Assembly (NCBI RefSeq): GCF_024679095.1
Contig: NC_066509.1
Location: 12,164,169 to 12,228,168, forward strand
Direction: 5' to 3'
Length of the DNA: 64,000 nt
From: Eriocheir sinensis
Taxonomy: Eukaryota; Arthropoda; Malacostraca; Decapoda; Varunidae
Position numbers and translations under genes: made by a program. Each line of letters starts with the position of its first letter. The stretch's first letter is position 1. Of the stretch, positions 1 to 14,098 are shown one piece after another. Under the pieces are notes generated by a model that was given only the letters and a program-made list of their open reading frames with translations, had not been told where the DNA came from and made no database searches.

Positions 1-32
1 GTATTTCATTATGACACACTACACAGTCTGAT

Positions 33-34
<2 letters not shown>

Positions 35-79
<45 letters not shown>
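35..79. repeat. (AC)n microsatellite, left flank of SINE-A copy 1
   Basis: Uninterrupted AC dinucleotides lie directly against the 5' end of the tRNA-like head that starts at about 80. Confidence 0.97.
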
Positions 80-80
<1 letters not shown>

Positions 81-335
81 CGCACCGGTGGCTCAATCGG
101 TAGAGCGCTGCGCTGCGAGGCTTAACGGCCAAACAGGCGGCGGTTCGAACCCCGCTCAGGCCGGATTCTTTCGGTTGACTAGGAGTGGTTACTGTCCCCC
201 CTTGAGCAAGGGGGATGGGGTGTGTGGTGTGTGAGGTCCTGCCAGTACCCAGAAACCGACGAAATGAGCACTTGCTCTCGTCGGGGGGGTACCTGCTGGC
301 GAAAGCGAGTCCAACTCGTGATTAGGCCGTGGTAA

Positions 336-338
<3 letters not shown>
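80..338 (+). mobile_element. tRNA-derived SINE (family SINE-A), copy 1
   Basis: The first ~85 bases look like a tRNA. There is an A-box-like segment (tggctcaatcggtagagcg) and a canonical B box (ggttcgaacccc) near 141-152, the internal RNA polymerase III promoter expected of a SINE. A ~170-base tRNA-unrelated body follows and ends ggtaaattac, running straight into (AC)n. The body aligns by eye with 29695-29912: both share the gtgtgtga-ggtc block, a cagt..tacccaaa/tacccaga block, an atgagc..gctct block and the same 3' junction. The element probably uses LINE machinery in trans. The attached body and the second copy argue against a functional tRNA gene. Confidence 0.85.

Positions 339-373
<35 letters not shown>
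339..373. repeat. (AC)n tail of SINE-A copy 1
   Basis: A pure AC run begins at the SINE 3' end (ggtaaattacacac). It is either the element's own tail or the right half of a microsatellite into which the element inserted. Confidence 0.95.
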
Positions 374-374
<1 letters not shown>

Positions 375-742
375 CGAGGAAGTCCCAGCTAATGGCGGAC
401 GCACATCTCGCCGAGTGTTTGTGTGCCTGTTTGTCTCCTCACTTAAAGTCTTTCTTATTGCTTTGTTTTCCATCTCCGTGATTTTTCTTATTCCTACTTT
501 TCTGCATCTTTATATTCCTTTTCGTGTGTTTTATTCGTTTTTACTTACTCTTACATTCGCACATTACCTCAAGGGATTAGCATACTTATTTTTAAAGGTA
601 CGTCAATTTATCTATTTAAAAATGCAATATATGTTACGGGTGTTTATATCATATAGAAATGCTCAAGATTAAGTTCTTTAAAGTTTCTGAAACAAACAAC
701 AATATCATGTCTCTTATGCCCCTTACCACATATGAGCTTTTG

Positions 743-743
<1 letters not shown>
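374..743. other. AT-rich sequence without a recognised gene
   Basis: An 85-codon open frame (415-672, +) is dominated by Phe, Leu, Ile and Tyr. That is what T-rich DNA encodes by chance, and no domain is recognised. I see no other feature. Confidence 0.5.
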
Positions 744-803
<60 letters not shown>

Positions 804-863
804 TGCGTGCGTGCGTGAGTGTGCGCGTGCGTGCGAGCGTCCGGGCGGGTGGGCGGACGGGCG

Positions 864-932
<69 letters not shown>
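744..932. repeat. Compound (GT)n - (GTGC)-rich - (GT)n microsatellite
   Basis: A GT run from 744 to about 801 is followed by an imperfect gtgc/gcgt/gggcg section (802-866) and a second GT run to 932. The alternating purine-pyrimidine sequence, GC-rich in the middle, could adopt Z-DNA. Long Cys/Val reading frames here are translation artefacts. Confidence 0.95.
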
Positions 933-934
<2 letters not shown>

Positions 935-1529
935 TTCTGCGCAGGCGCCTGTGAGTGAGTGTTTATATAGTCTTGACTAACACTTAAAAGACGGAGAGAG
1001 AGGGTAAATTAATGTACTAGCTCACAAATTCATTCAACCCGTGAGGTAAAAGAATCTTAATGGGGTTGCTAATATCAAGGTGAGGCATCAAACAACTTCT
1101 CGGTAAAAGACGAAAGTAAAGTAAAAAAGTACAAAAAACGAAAGACCACTTCAAACACACACAAAAAAAGGAAAAAAAAAAATCGCGTAAACACGTTTTC
1201 ATTTTTGTTCATCCTAAAAGAAATGTGGATTATAATTAGAGGAGGAAATGGAGGTAAAAAACGGTCCCTCGAGAGCTTCAATTTATTTACCTGCGTTTCT
1301 TTGAGCAGTCTGGCAAACGTGACCTGACCTAGGAGAAAGAGAACGGGAGAAGGAGAAGTGAGGGGAGCGAGGTGGGAGTAGAGTGAGGGACGAAGAGGAG
1401 ATGGAAAAGGGACGTCTGAAAGAGGGAGAGGGGAAATATGAGCATGAATGATAGATTGATAAAGAGGAGGTGTACAAAACACAATAAATAAACAACAAAT
1501 CAGTATGTTACCCCCCCGGGGGCTGGCGT
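933..1529. other. AT-rich then purine-rich intergenic DNA
   Basis: 1020-1300 is A-rich and 1325-1440 is purine-rich (gagaa/ggag motifs). The 159-codon minus-strand frame (1075-1554) covers biased sequence, encodes Ser/Pro/Leu/Phe-rich protein without a recognisable domain, and is not called as a gene. Confidence 0.45.
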
Positions 1530-1915
1530 ACCTACTCACCATATATAACGCCATGCTGACAACAGGCTACTTTCTTCAACGATTCAAAGAAACCACACTC
1601 ATCATGATACTTACGCCAGGCAAACCATCCACGGATCCCAAACACTAGAGGCCGATCTCACTCCTAGAAGTCCCAGGAAAAAATTTCGAAAGAATAATTA
1701 ACTTACGATTCAGATGTCACCTCGAGGAAAACAACCTTTATAACCCGTCCCAGTACGGCTTCAGGGCAGGGAGGAGCACCACGTCAGCCATCTCCATCGC
1801 CAACGAAAAAGTAGCTCTCACTAAAGGACAAGGAACAAACTGTACTATTATCCAACGCGACATCAGCAAGGTGTTTGATAAAGTCTAGTTACAAGGCCTG
1901 CAATACAAACAGTCG
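1530..1915 (+). pseudogene. Reverse-transcriptase fragment of a non-LTR retrotransposon, degenerate
   Basis: One plus-strand frame (codons in phase with 1553) reads as reverse transcriptase for about 120 codons. It includes TTGYFLQRFKE, LTPGKPSTDP, RPISLLEVPGK, NPSQYGFRAGRSTTSA and QRDISKVFDKV. These match the N-terminal half of an RT domain: the 'P.pKpgk...yRPIsLl' block, 'Q.GFR.g.sT' and the first catalytic block 'DisKAFD'. Two in-frame TAG codons interrupt it. One at 1646-1648 replaces the Tyr of the 'NYRPIS' block, and one at 1886-1888 stands where Trp is expected after 'FDKV'. Substitutions such as Val for Ala in 'SKAFD' also show decay. No endonuclease or YADD-containing half is seen on either side, so it is a short internal fragment. 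Its RT differs from that of the LINE at 22.3-25.7 kb, so it belongs to another family. Confidence 0.85.
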
Positions 1916-2640
1916 CCCACACACCACTCCACAAAAGAGACAACATAGCTTAGCTTAGCTTTACACATGCACAAACAAATCAAACACACACACACCCAGC
2001 ACGCCAGGGGTATACAAATAAGGTGCCCGATAAACAATACCTACACCAGAACATCTAACGAACCTACACCATACAAGTGTACACTCCTGTCTTTCTTTCT
2101 CCCCCACCTGTACCTTCGCCACTAACCCACTTCCTCTTCTTACTGTGCCCTTGATTTTAAAAAAAATAAAGAAGTGGGAGGTTTGATGAAGAGGAAAGGG
2201 AGGGTGATGCAAAAGAGGAAAGAATGAATTGGGAGAAAAGGGGAAAGGAGAAGGGAGCGAAGAGAGGGAAGAATACAGGCATGATACAAAAAGAAGAGAG
2301 GAGAGGGAAAGGAGGGTAAGGGTGAGTCAACGTGCAGAGTGATCGTGTTTCATGTCTCGTTGGAGGTGTTTGTGTGAAGCAAAGACGAGGTTCGGGGTGG
2401 TCTTCACTGCACGCCCCGCACTGGCCTTTCATTACGGACTACACAATACACACATCAAAGCGGCTTCTTACGCTTGCCACCACGAAAAAAAAATATAGAA
2501 ACAGGATTTGCCCCCATTACAGTGCAAGAACTACTCGTCCTCTAATCACTGGCGTTACATGAGGATTCGTTTCTCGTATACCTACACACCCCACATTCCA
2601 ACTGCTTTCTTACACTTGCGTTACACATTTTAACAACACA
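1916..2640. other. Intergenic DNA with a purine-rich block
   Basis: A short tagcttagctta run lies at about 1948-1965. 2160-2330 is strongly purine-rich (gagaggaaagg-type). No coding signature is recognised. Confidence 0.45.
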
Positions 2641-2802
2641 GAGGAGGGGAGAGTATCAAGACACCTCTCCACCCGAAACTGATCTCTCTTCTGGCTACTT
2701 CTTCTTATTTTCTTCTGTAGGAGCAGCGATTTTTGTTGTTGATTTTGTCTTTTTTACCCTTGAGTTGCCTCCTTGCTGTCAAAAAAAAACAAAAAAAAAC
2801 AT
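2641..2802 (+). mobile_element. 3' end fragment of LINE-X (same family as 22336-25690)
   Basis: Read on the plus strand, this matches the reverse complement of 22336-22490. Shared landmarks in order are gacacctctcc, cccgaaa-tga-ctct, ggagcag, then acccttgag-tg-ctcct/ctt-gctgt and an A-rich tail (caaaaaaaaacaaaaaaaaac). Only the distal 3' end survives, with several indels, so it is a 5'-truncated and fairly old insertion. Confidence 0.75.
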
Positions 2803-3383
2803 ACGTAAAAGAAAAACATGAAAATAAGTATCCTATAAAGTTCAAGCAGGTCAGAAACACAAAGCATGAGTAGCTGTTTTACCTGCAACACATCACACAA
2901 CAAATCTCGAAACATAGACAGTCCACATCAGCCGACAACTCCGTACCATTATTCGCAAAGTGTCTTCAACTCGTCACCAAATCCGTCTTGATGCGACATA
3001 AGCTTCGAACGGGCCATAAGCGCCTTCCATAATGTTAACTTCATCACCCTCTCGCAGAATCATTGAACGCCTGACGCCACTAAACTCTTGTGTCTCGAAG
3101 CCTTTTATTGGCCCCGGACGCCGTGCCGGAGCCTTTACAGCCGCCTTTCGATTCGCCTATAATCCCGACTCAGCACATCCCGGCAGACGCGAGCTGACAG
3201 CACCGCCGAGATAAGTGGGTTTGGGTGTGATTCAGATGTGCGGAGGACGCGTAAAAGGTGACGTATTAGTGTCAGTCTACAAGAGCGAAATTCACGGCCT
3301 GAAAAATTGGACAAGGATAAAATGGAATAAAGAAACCAGAGATGCGGAGGATGTTGGAAAATAGGCAAGAATGAGGAAGGGGA

Positions 3384-3386
<3 letters not shown>
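2803..3386. other. Mostly unique DNA, GC-richer around 3030-3240
   Basis: The plus-strand 60-codon frame at 3032-3214 has mixed composition but no recognised domain. Nothing else can be supported. Confidence 0.4.

Positions 3387-3455
<69 letters not shown>
3387..3455. repeat. Compound (AG)n(TG)n microsatellite
   Basis: (AG)n at 3387-3417 passes through 'aatg' into (TG)n at 3419-3455. Confidence 0.96.
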
Positions 3456-5052
<1,597 letters not shown>

Positions 5053-5409
5053 ATAAATTAAAGCAACAGTTCTCACACTAATCACCGCGCCTGTCACGAC
5101 CCCCCGACCCCCCCCTCCCATCCGGCCACGTCCTGTAAGCCCACGCCAAGCTTGTTTTCGCATTTACACACTTGCTCAAGCTCTACACCGAGAGGCGGTT
5201 GATAATATTGCTGTTGCTTCTATTGTCAAAAATCCGCCTAACCTCAGGGCAACTAAGCATATACACAGATGAATAGATAGATAAACAGATAGACACACCG
5301 GGATATAGATAGAAAATAGCATATATTTGTGATATTGAAATCTAATAACGAGCAAAAACATCTCTTACAATCATGTCAAAATAAACCTTAATGAGGGTAA
5401 TAATATCCT

Positions 5410-5840
5410 TAATTTTTTGGAGGCACTAAATATAAAGGGAGGCGTGGAGGAGGAGGAAATTCAGATACGTGGAAGAGGAGACAAGGGGAAAGAGGAAGAA
5501 AAAGAGGAAAAAAGAAAGAGAAAGGGGATAAAGGTGGGAAGCTGGAAAGGAGTGAGGAAGAAACGAAGCAAAGGAATAGGATAAGGAGGGAAAGAGAAAG
5601 ATAAAAGAAGAGGGAGAGGGGTTTGGGAGAACATAGGTCATAGAGGAGGGAGGTAAGGAGGAAAATGAGGGAGGGATTAAGAGAGGAAAGAGGAAAGGCT
5701 GCTTGGAGGAAGAGAGGAAGAGAGCTAGGTATGAAAAGAATGAAAGGGAGACGAGAGAGGGAGAAGAGGAATGGAGTCAGAATAGAGGAAGAGGAGAAAG
5801 GGAGAGGAGAGTGGGAGACGGGAGTGAGCGCCCGACGAGA
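5410..5840. repeat. Polypurine block (A/G on + strand)
   Basis: About 430 bp with very few pyrimidines, built from imperfect ggaaga/gaggaa words. The Ser/Phe/Leu-rich minus frame and Arg/Glu/Gly-rich plus frame here reflect composition only. Such tracts can form triplex (H-) DNA. Confidence 0.7.
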
Positions 5841-6627
5841 GCAGCGCGGTGCCCCTCCCCTGGTAATTAGAGAAAGCAGTATGAATGTTAATTAGAGGCC
5901 AGGCAAAAAAATACCCCGTCTCGCAGGGCAATGATTCCAGTGTTTCCTGCTGCTGATAGTGTTTTCATTCTGCCCGGGTGGGAGCAGGTTAGCCTGTTTT
6001 TATTTATCTTTTTTCGTTTTTTTTTTTTTTTTTTTTACATTCAACCACCCTTGTCCTATCTGTCTACTTGTCTGATGTTCATTTCTTTTGGTTTGTCTAT
6101 CTGTTTACCTTATTATTTATATATTTGTATACTTATTACTCTAATCACTCCATTATTTCATATGTGTTTATTTACTGAAATATGAATGAATATATTTGTA
6201 ACGATAATCGTGTTATATTAGAACAAATCATGAATAATTGAAAAGAGAATACAGTAAGGAATGTTACATATGAAAGACATTGAAATAGCAGACAATAGCA
6301 TTGTAAAATGGTGATTAAGAATGAGAGCGGGAGTTCTGGATTGGTGGATAAGCACACGTACACGTAAAAATAAATACTTATATCAATGTATAAGCGTACA
6401 GCAAAACAACATAAAGAACACCGATTGAAAGAACTGCATACTTACGACCGCAGCTCAAAATGGGTAGTTACGTCCAAGTTGCTAACTTTTCATTCGGGTT
6501 AAGAGATAGTACATTCACACCAAACACCAAGAAAGATTCTGAAAACAGTAGCATCACTAAATTACCAGATGGCACAAGACACCGGAATTTACCACTCAGC
6601 CTCTTCCCTTCCCTTCCAAGGTGGGTG
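5841..6627. other. AT-rich unique DNA with a T run at about 6018-6036
   Basis: A Tn run is followed by AT-rich sequence. Leu/Ile/Phe-rich frames at 5931-6185 and 6172-6363 look compositional. No domain is recognised. Confidence 0.4.
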
Positions 6628-6903
6628 TTTTTTTTTTTTTTTTTTACAGCAGAGTCAGTTCAAGGGCATAAAAAAAGGAAGCAAATGTGAAAAAAAAGCC
6701 CGCTACTCACTGCCCCTAAAAAGAGTTAGAGGAGTGGCCGAAAGATAGGTCAATTTCGGGAGGAAAGGTGTCCTGATACCCTCCTCTTGAAAGAGTTCAA
6801 GTCGTAGACAGGAGGAAATACAGATGAAGGAAGATTGTTCCAGAGTTTACCAGCGTGAGGGATGAAAGAGTGAAGATGCTGGTTAACTCTTGCGTAAGAG
6901 ATT
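6628..6903 (-). mobile_element. 5'-truncated 3' end of LINE-X
   Basis: The plus strand begins with an 18-base T run (the poly(A) tail of a minus-strand insertion). It then follows 22348-22600 closely: acagc..agtcag-tcaagggc, aaaagcccgctactcactgc, gtcaatttcgggagga, ggtgtcctg, taccctcctcttgaaag, aagattgttccagagttt, gatgaaagagtgaagatg, ggttaactcttgc. Homology stops near 6903. The match covers the 3' UTR and the last ~50 codons of the reverse-transcriptase reading frame. High similarity to the 22.3-kb copy suggests the same subfamily. Confidence 0.92.
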
Positions 6904-8716
<1,813 letters not shown>

Positions 8717-8999
8717 AAGTTTTTGCCTACTCCCTCCGGGTTATCATCACGATAGATAATGCTTTGGGTGCATTTTCTTCCCGGCGTGTTATCTTCCCGG
8801 TATTCATGATTCTGCTTCTCTTTCTCCCTTATCACTGCATTTACTTTCCTCTTAATTCTTGCGGACAGAATTTAGAGGCTCGTTTTTCTGCCCTAAACAG
8901 TTTATCTGGCCTGGTGCGGGTCGCTGCCACCGTGTGACTTCTAGTGGAGCGAGAATTCAGAGGGACACAAGGCGGGGATGGAGACCTCGGAGTGGAAAT

Positions 9000-9340
9000 A
9001 GATTAGACGTGATGCGATTACCCAGCATGTAGGACCAAGTACTTAAGATACCTTTGAGTGGGATGAAAATGTACATAATAGGGTTACGTACTTAACACGG
9101 GGAGGTTCGGATATCTCTGAGGAAAGTTAATGCGATTAGTTGCTACATGTAATTACGTAACCTTAAGCTGAATTCGTAAGGCACGGAGTAAGAAAAAGAA
9201 CACGGCGAGGGTAATTAGATGTTTCCTTGATGGGATTAGATACTGCTGAGTGATCTTCGGGAATAAAGAGCTAGATTACTTAACAACGAAAAAGGTCAAC
9301 GCAAATGAGAATCGTTGGGTGCAGTAAATGTGGAAATAAC
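9000..9340. other. Unique DNA rich in GATTA/TAAT words, possibly an old ~110-bp tandem duplication
   Basis: gcgattac (about 9015), gcgattag (about 9135) and gggattag (about 9232) begin similar segments. aacacggggagg (9094) and aacacggcgagg (9199) are also repeated, both following cttaa(g)-containing stretches. The spacings (120, 105, 97) vary, so the tandem interpretation is weak. The GATTA density may simply reflect the duplication. Confidence 0.35.
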
Positions 9341-10190
9341 ACGTAACATATACACGATTTTTAATATAATATACATCCTTTGCAGATGCCAAACATGATA
9401 CTACGAGAGTGAGTTAGAGATATGCATTTGATTTGATAAGATAAAATTTGAGTTGGAGATTTGGAAATGAAAGTATGCTCAAACGAGATACATAAAGTCT
9501 GGGTAAAAGAGAAGCACAATCTGGCATCTGAGTGACACACGGGAACAAGGAATGACATTAGCTGTGAACAAAAAAAGGGTGACCAATGGGGCTCAATCGG
9601 CCAGTGTTGTGAGGTGAAGCAACGGACACGCACGAACCTCACCTTTCACCTCATTTAGGCTGACGAGAAGAAACTAATGCAATAATCAGGGCGGAAAAAA
9701 TTGCTAATCTATATATTTTTTTGCAAGGAAACTTTTTTGCCGCCTACTGGTATCTCAACAACCATTTCTCCCCTTGCGCAGTGTTAAGTTAAAGGAGAAA
9801 ACTCGTGTAGATATCATTTGAATCAGTGAAATGCAATGCCCATCTATTCCTCTTTTCATGACCGATATTCCTTACCATCCATTTAAATTCATAGAGCCCT
9901 TTTACTTCCTTGCAGCCTTCATTTGTAACACACAGATGAACGGCGAGAGTATGTGGTGCATGGCAAGGGGCAGAGACGGTAGACAGAAGGAAGCAAATGT
10001 GTAACATAATTTGTACTACTCCAGGGAACAAGTGGGCGTTGGGAGGATTTAGTGTACGATAAAAAACAGTTGCCAGAAGGAGGGAGCGACGAAGCAAAAT
10101 AATTTCTCCTTACCTCGCACGAATACATACAGACGCAGCACAGAAGGGGAGGCGACTTGCTCACAACTTACCTGGAGAGAAAGGAAAGGT
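9341..10190. other. Unique DNA, no gene recognised
   Basis: Minus-strand frames of 93, 102 and 81 codons (9361-10164) have unremarkable composition, contain no recognised domain, and overlap each other in different frames. Confidence 0.4.
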
Positions 10191-10194
10191 AATT

Positions 10195-10510
10195 ATATTT
10201 GTGTTCAGACAGTTACTACAGAGCATAAATTGTCTCTAACTTTCCTTAAAAGGTGATTAAAAGACCTAGTCAATTATGGGAAGTGTAAATTCACATCAAC
10301 AGCAATAAACGTAAGAGAATATATTCACTTAAAGTCACTTCCAAGTCTGAAAAAAAAATTATCTCGCCTCTAATACTAAACTTATACTGTCTCTAACTTT
10401 CGTTTCCTTATATTAACACACAAGAGAGGTGTAGCCTAATTATATAAAGTATTATAAACTAAGAAATACATTCACATCAGTAAATACCCTTAAACTTTCA
10501 AGATCTGGAG
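10195..10510. repeat. Decayed two-unit tandem duplication, period about 157-180 bp
   Basis: Unit 1 contains tgtctctaactttc at 10231 and attcacatca at 10289. Unit 2 has tgtctctaactttcgttt at 10388 and attcacatcag at 10470. The intervening AT-rich sequence aligns loosely (taatta, ataaac-taag-aata, cttaaa). No open frame spans the units. Confidence 0.6.
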
Positions 10511-11049
10511 TAAAAAAAAACATATAATTACTTCCGTCTCTTCTTCTTCCCTCCTCCGAAAAGAAAACTCCCCTTTCATATTTTTACAGGTATTCTTGCA
10601 CTCTGTCCATTCTCAAGCAGGTGAATTAATTACTTTTCATGCCGCCCACTCGAGCCCGGCCAAAGAGCTCTGCCCCAGCACCGCCGCACACTGAGAGCCC
10701 CGGAGCACGCCCTTCACCCTCGCTGCTGCTTACGTCGGGACTTTTCTCTCTCTTTTTGGGGGAGCGTTCGTCTTTCCGGCTCTTCCCTTCGCTGGCCAGA
10801 CACTTTACATAGTTTGCGGTAAACTCCAAATTTCTTAATAGTCCTAACTTTCTAGAGCAGGACGAAGTTTTACTGGATGGGGCTCTCATAAAGGCAGCTT
10901 TGAATATTTCTTGACTCCACGACCACCGCTTAGCTACCCCTACCCCCTCCATCCTGCCTCCTCCACATCCCTCGGCCACCTCCTGTCCCTCCTCCCCTTC
11001 CCGCCAGTTATCCCGCGGCACTTTAGCCACATCTCAGACTACCTTGGGC

Positions 11050-11051
<2 letters not shown>
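10511..11051. other. GC-richer unique DNA
   Basis: A 134-codon minus-strand frame (10626-11030) has mixed composition, including a Lys/Arg/Glu/Ser-rich stretch, but matches no family I recognise. It cannot be called as an exon without transcript data. Confidence 0.35.

Positions 11052-11087
<36 letters not shown>
11052..11087. repeat. (AC)n microsatellite
   Basis: About 18 perfect AC units. Confidence 0.96.
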
Positions 11088-11092
<5 letters not shown>

Positions 11093-11194
11093 GAACGAGC
11101 CCGAATATGTAGTAAATTGAAGTCAAACTATTTTCCTTTGCAACTTGCCCTCAATACGAGTGACATGAGTTGACTGTTAAGTGTTCTACCCGAA

Positions 11195-12060
11195 TGCTCT
11201 CTCCTTCCCTCCCTACTCTCCTTTCCTCCCTCCCTCCCTCCTCTTTATCTTCCCTTCTCCTTCCCTTCCCTCCCCTTCCCTTCTCTCCCTCCTCTCTTTG
11301 TGGTGCCGCCCCTCTTCCCACCTTCCATCCCAAGCCACAGGACGTCTCCTTCCCCGCCCTTCGATGCTGTGTCTCTTGCTCATCACCGTTACTTCTTCCC
11401 GTCCGTCACGCTTAGCTGCCCACACTGTATGAAGCTTGAACGAAGACTTCTGATAATAATCCTCCTATAAATCATCTTTTAATCTGTACAAAAACCACGG
11501 ATGAATTTCAAGAACGTCTAATTTGCTTTTTTTTCACGAATACGAAAAAAGGGGACGTTGCCGGGTGGGGCAGTAAAGAGTGCGTTAGAATGGTAATGGA
11601 ATATGTCGTACCTCTTCTTCTCCACTCAAGAATTCGTCCCTCACGGCGGATCCAAAGTAAAGGAAAGGCTGTACCCAAGAAGAAAGGTAAGGAAATAAAT
11701 TGGAAATGTTATAATTCAGAGTATCTTTTTTCTTATCAAAGAGGAAGGGCCTTGGCAATTTCACAGTCAATGATCAAACGTATGCTCTCTCCCTCCCCTC
11801 CCATCCCCACCCCTCCCCACCGTCAACATCAGGTCCCCCAAGCAGACCCCTCACCCCTTTGTCCTCCTCAGAGTCCCCCTACCCCCCAGCAGTCCCCTCT
11901 CCTCGATAGTCTCCTCTCCCCTGCCCCTTCCTCCCCCCCCCTATGAGCCAGGTCCTCCTTCATGATGCACATATCGTAGTAGGCCCGTTGAAGACCCGTA
12001 TTGGAATCTTCCTTTTACCCCCCTTCTCCTCTCTCTCCCTCCCTTCCCTCCTCCCCGGCC
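11195..12060. repeat. Pyrimidine-rich blocks
   Basis: 11195-11330 and 11780-12060 are dominated by ccttcc, tccctcc and cccc words. The overlapping Pro/Ser/Leu frames are compositional. 11430-11780 between them is ordinary AT-rich DNA. Confidence 0.6.
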
Positions 12061-12229
12061 CCTTGTGGAGTCCCCTTGTGTCTCCTTGCACGGTTGAGGA
12101 GTTCGAGTCTTCAGTCCTTTCACGGAGTAAGAGAAAAAGAACGAAAAAAGTAACAGCAGCGGAGACGAACATAAAAACATCAACATCGTACCGCAGTATT
12201 GTGAGTTATAAAAAGTGAAATTCCGTTTT

Positions 12230-12282
12230 GTGTGTGTGTGTTGTTGTTATTGTTGTTGTTGTTGTTGTTGTGTGTGTGTGTG
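12230..12282. repeat. Compound (TG)n(TTG)n(TG)n microsatellite
   Basis: gtgtgtgtg, then about ten ttg/tta triplets, then tgtgtgtgtg. Confidence 0.95.
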
Positions 12283-12552
12283 CCGTAGGAGTTCACTTAA
12301 AGCTTTACCGGACGTGTAGCCATTAGGAGCATAATTATACGGCTGCATAATTCCCTTTGATGATTGGCACCGACTCTCTCATCATCCCATACCCCCCACT
12401 CCCCCTTTACTGTATACGGTCACCGTGCAATCACTGAGCAGCAACTCTCCTCATCTTTCAATTGTCACCATCATCAGCACGTCGCCCTCATTACAATACA
12501 TGTCATTTCACTGTATATAAGAATCGCAGTCCCTATCACCATCACTGCTGCC

Positions 12553-12655
<103 letters not shown>

Positions 12656-12729
12656 TTTCATATAGCAGCATTACCATACAAAACAAAACGATGGATTATT
12701 GTTATATTTTTTAACGGTATAAGGTTATG

Positions 12730-13530
12730 TCTATTACCTCAGTCACAATCACTGATAAATACTTCCACTTTCCACGTTCACCACCATAAATGGGCTACAG
12801 CTATACAAATAAGTCCTGTCACAATCATCCCACATACATCGAGTTAAATCACCATCACTCACCATCATCCCACTCACCCTATTCACTATCGCGACCAAAC
12901 ACCATCCAGTCGCAAACACCAACAATGCATCAAGTTAGCTCATCATCACCTTCACCATCTTCACATTCATCCTCACTACCCTACACTAGCCGAACTCACC
13001 CTCACCCTCAGCACCACAATCACCATCACACTCTAGCCTTAATCTAATAGTCTACGTCCTTTGACACTCTTTACACAGGTGTTATGTCGTCACCATCACT
13101 TCCATTACAGTAACTCTCAACATTCTTCACCAACCGTGCCACCAGACGTCAACATCACCAAGTAAAATCCAAATGCTTAAACTGTCAAGTCACCAATTTT
13201 CACCACAACTCTCACCGCCAAGCACCACCTTCCTTTACCCCCACACTCCCCATCACCGGTCATTCCCACACAGCAGACCTCATCTCCACTGCACCTCCGC
13301 ACACCATCACCATGCACAGTCACCAGCAAGAGCAAGCCTTTATTACCCTTACCCTCACCTGCACCTGTCACTACCACGCACAGGACTTCATTACCCTCAC
13401 CCACACCCTCAGCAGTCACCTTCACACACCAGTCTTCATCACTACTATGTCTTCTCACTTTTGGACCAAGGAATTACGTGGCCCAGCAGCACCAGCAGCA
13501 GCAGTAGCAGTAGCAGCCACACATGACATC
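12730..13530. repeat. Cryptic, decayed CAC/ATC-type simple sequence
   Basis: The plus strand is rich in cacc, atca, catc and ccat words and very poor in G. It ends in agcagcaccagcagcagcagtagcagtagcagcc near 13484-13520. This is what an ancient (ACC/ATC)n array would leave behind. Pro/Ser/His-rich frames here are compositional. Confidence 0.6.
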
Positions 13531-13619
13531 CAATCAAGCCGCGTGTGTCTGCCTCACAATTACTGCAACAACGTAATCCTTAATCCCGGGTGATCAGACG
13601 ACGGCTTCAGCCCAGAGAG

Positions 13620-13663
13620 CCGCCGCCGCCTCCTACTCCTCCTCTTCCTCCTCCTCCTCCTTC
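13620..13663. repeat. (CCG)/(CTC) trinucleotide tract
   Basis: gccgccgccgcc followed by imperfect (ctc/ctt)n. Confidence 0.85.
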
Positions 13664-13721
13664 ATCTCTGTAGTCCACTTGCGTATATCCACTAGTGAAT
13701 GATTAACCTCTTGCGCGCGCG

Positions 13722-13724
<3 letters not shown>

Positions 13725-13772
<48 letters not shown>
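13725..13772. repeat. (GT)n microsatellite
   Basis: About 24 perfect GT units, preceded by gcgcgcgcg. Confidence 0.97.
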
Positions 13773-13773
<1 letters not shown>

Positions 13774-14098
13774 GAGCGTCAGTGCCATGATATAGGAAAA
13801 AGAAGTGAATTGCAAAAAGTGAATAAATCGAAGTACGCATGTCAAGGTAGTGTTCCCCAGACGGACTATTCCTTATTTAGCTGTGCTCACTGTTGCTGTT
13901 TTCGGATTCGTACTGTTTCCTCATGTCAGTGTTGGTGTCTGCTTAAGTTACCCCGAGATACTCCCTTGAAAGTTTTTGTGCTGTCTAAGAGAACGACACT
14001 TGGAAAAATAAGAATAAGGAACACAAAGCAGAAAACATTCTAGGATCCAAATAAAGCAAACTAATACCAAACTCAAATACAGAAAGAACGAGTGGCAA
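13773..14098. other. Unique DNA upstream of SINE-B
   Basis: The 114-codon plus frame (13699-14043) begins inside the GT repeat and shows no domain. Nothing is supported. Confidence 0.4.

Noticed and set aside
10626..11030. 134-codon charged minus frame
   Set aside because: It is not recognisable and lies partly in a purine/pyrimidine-biased region. It would need transcript evidence.
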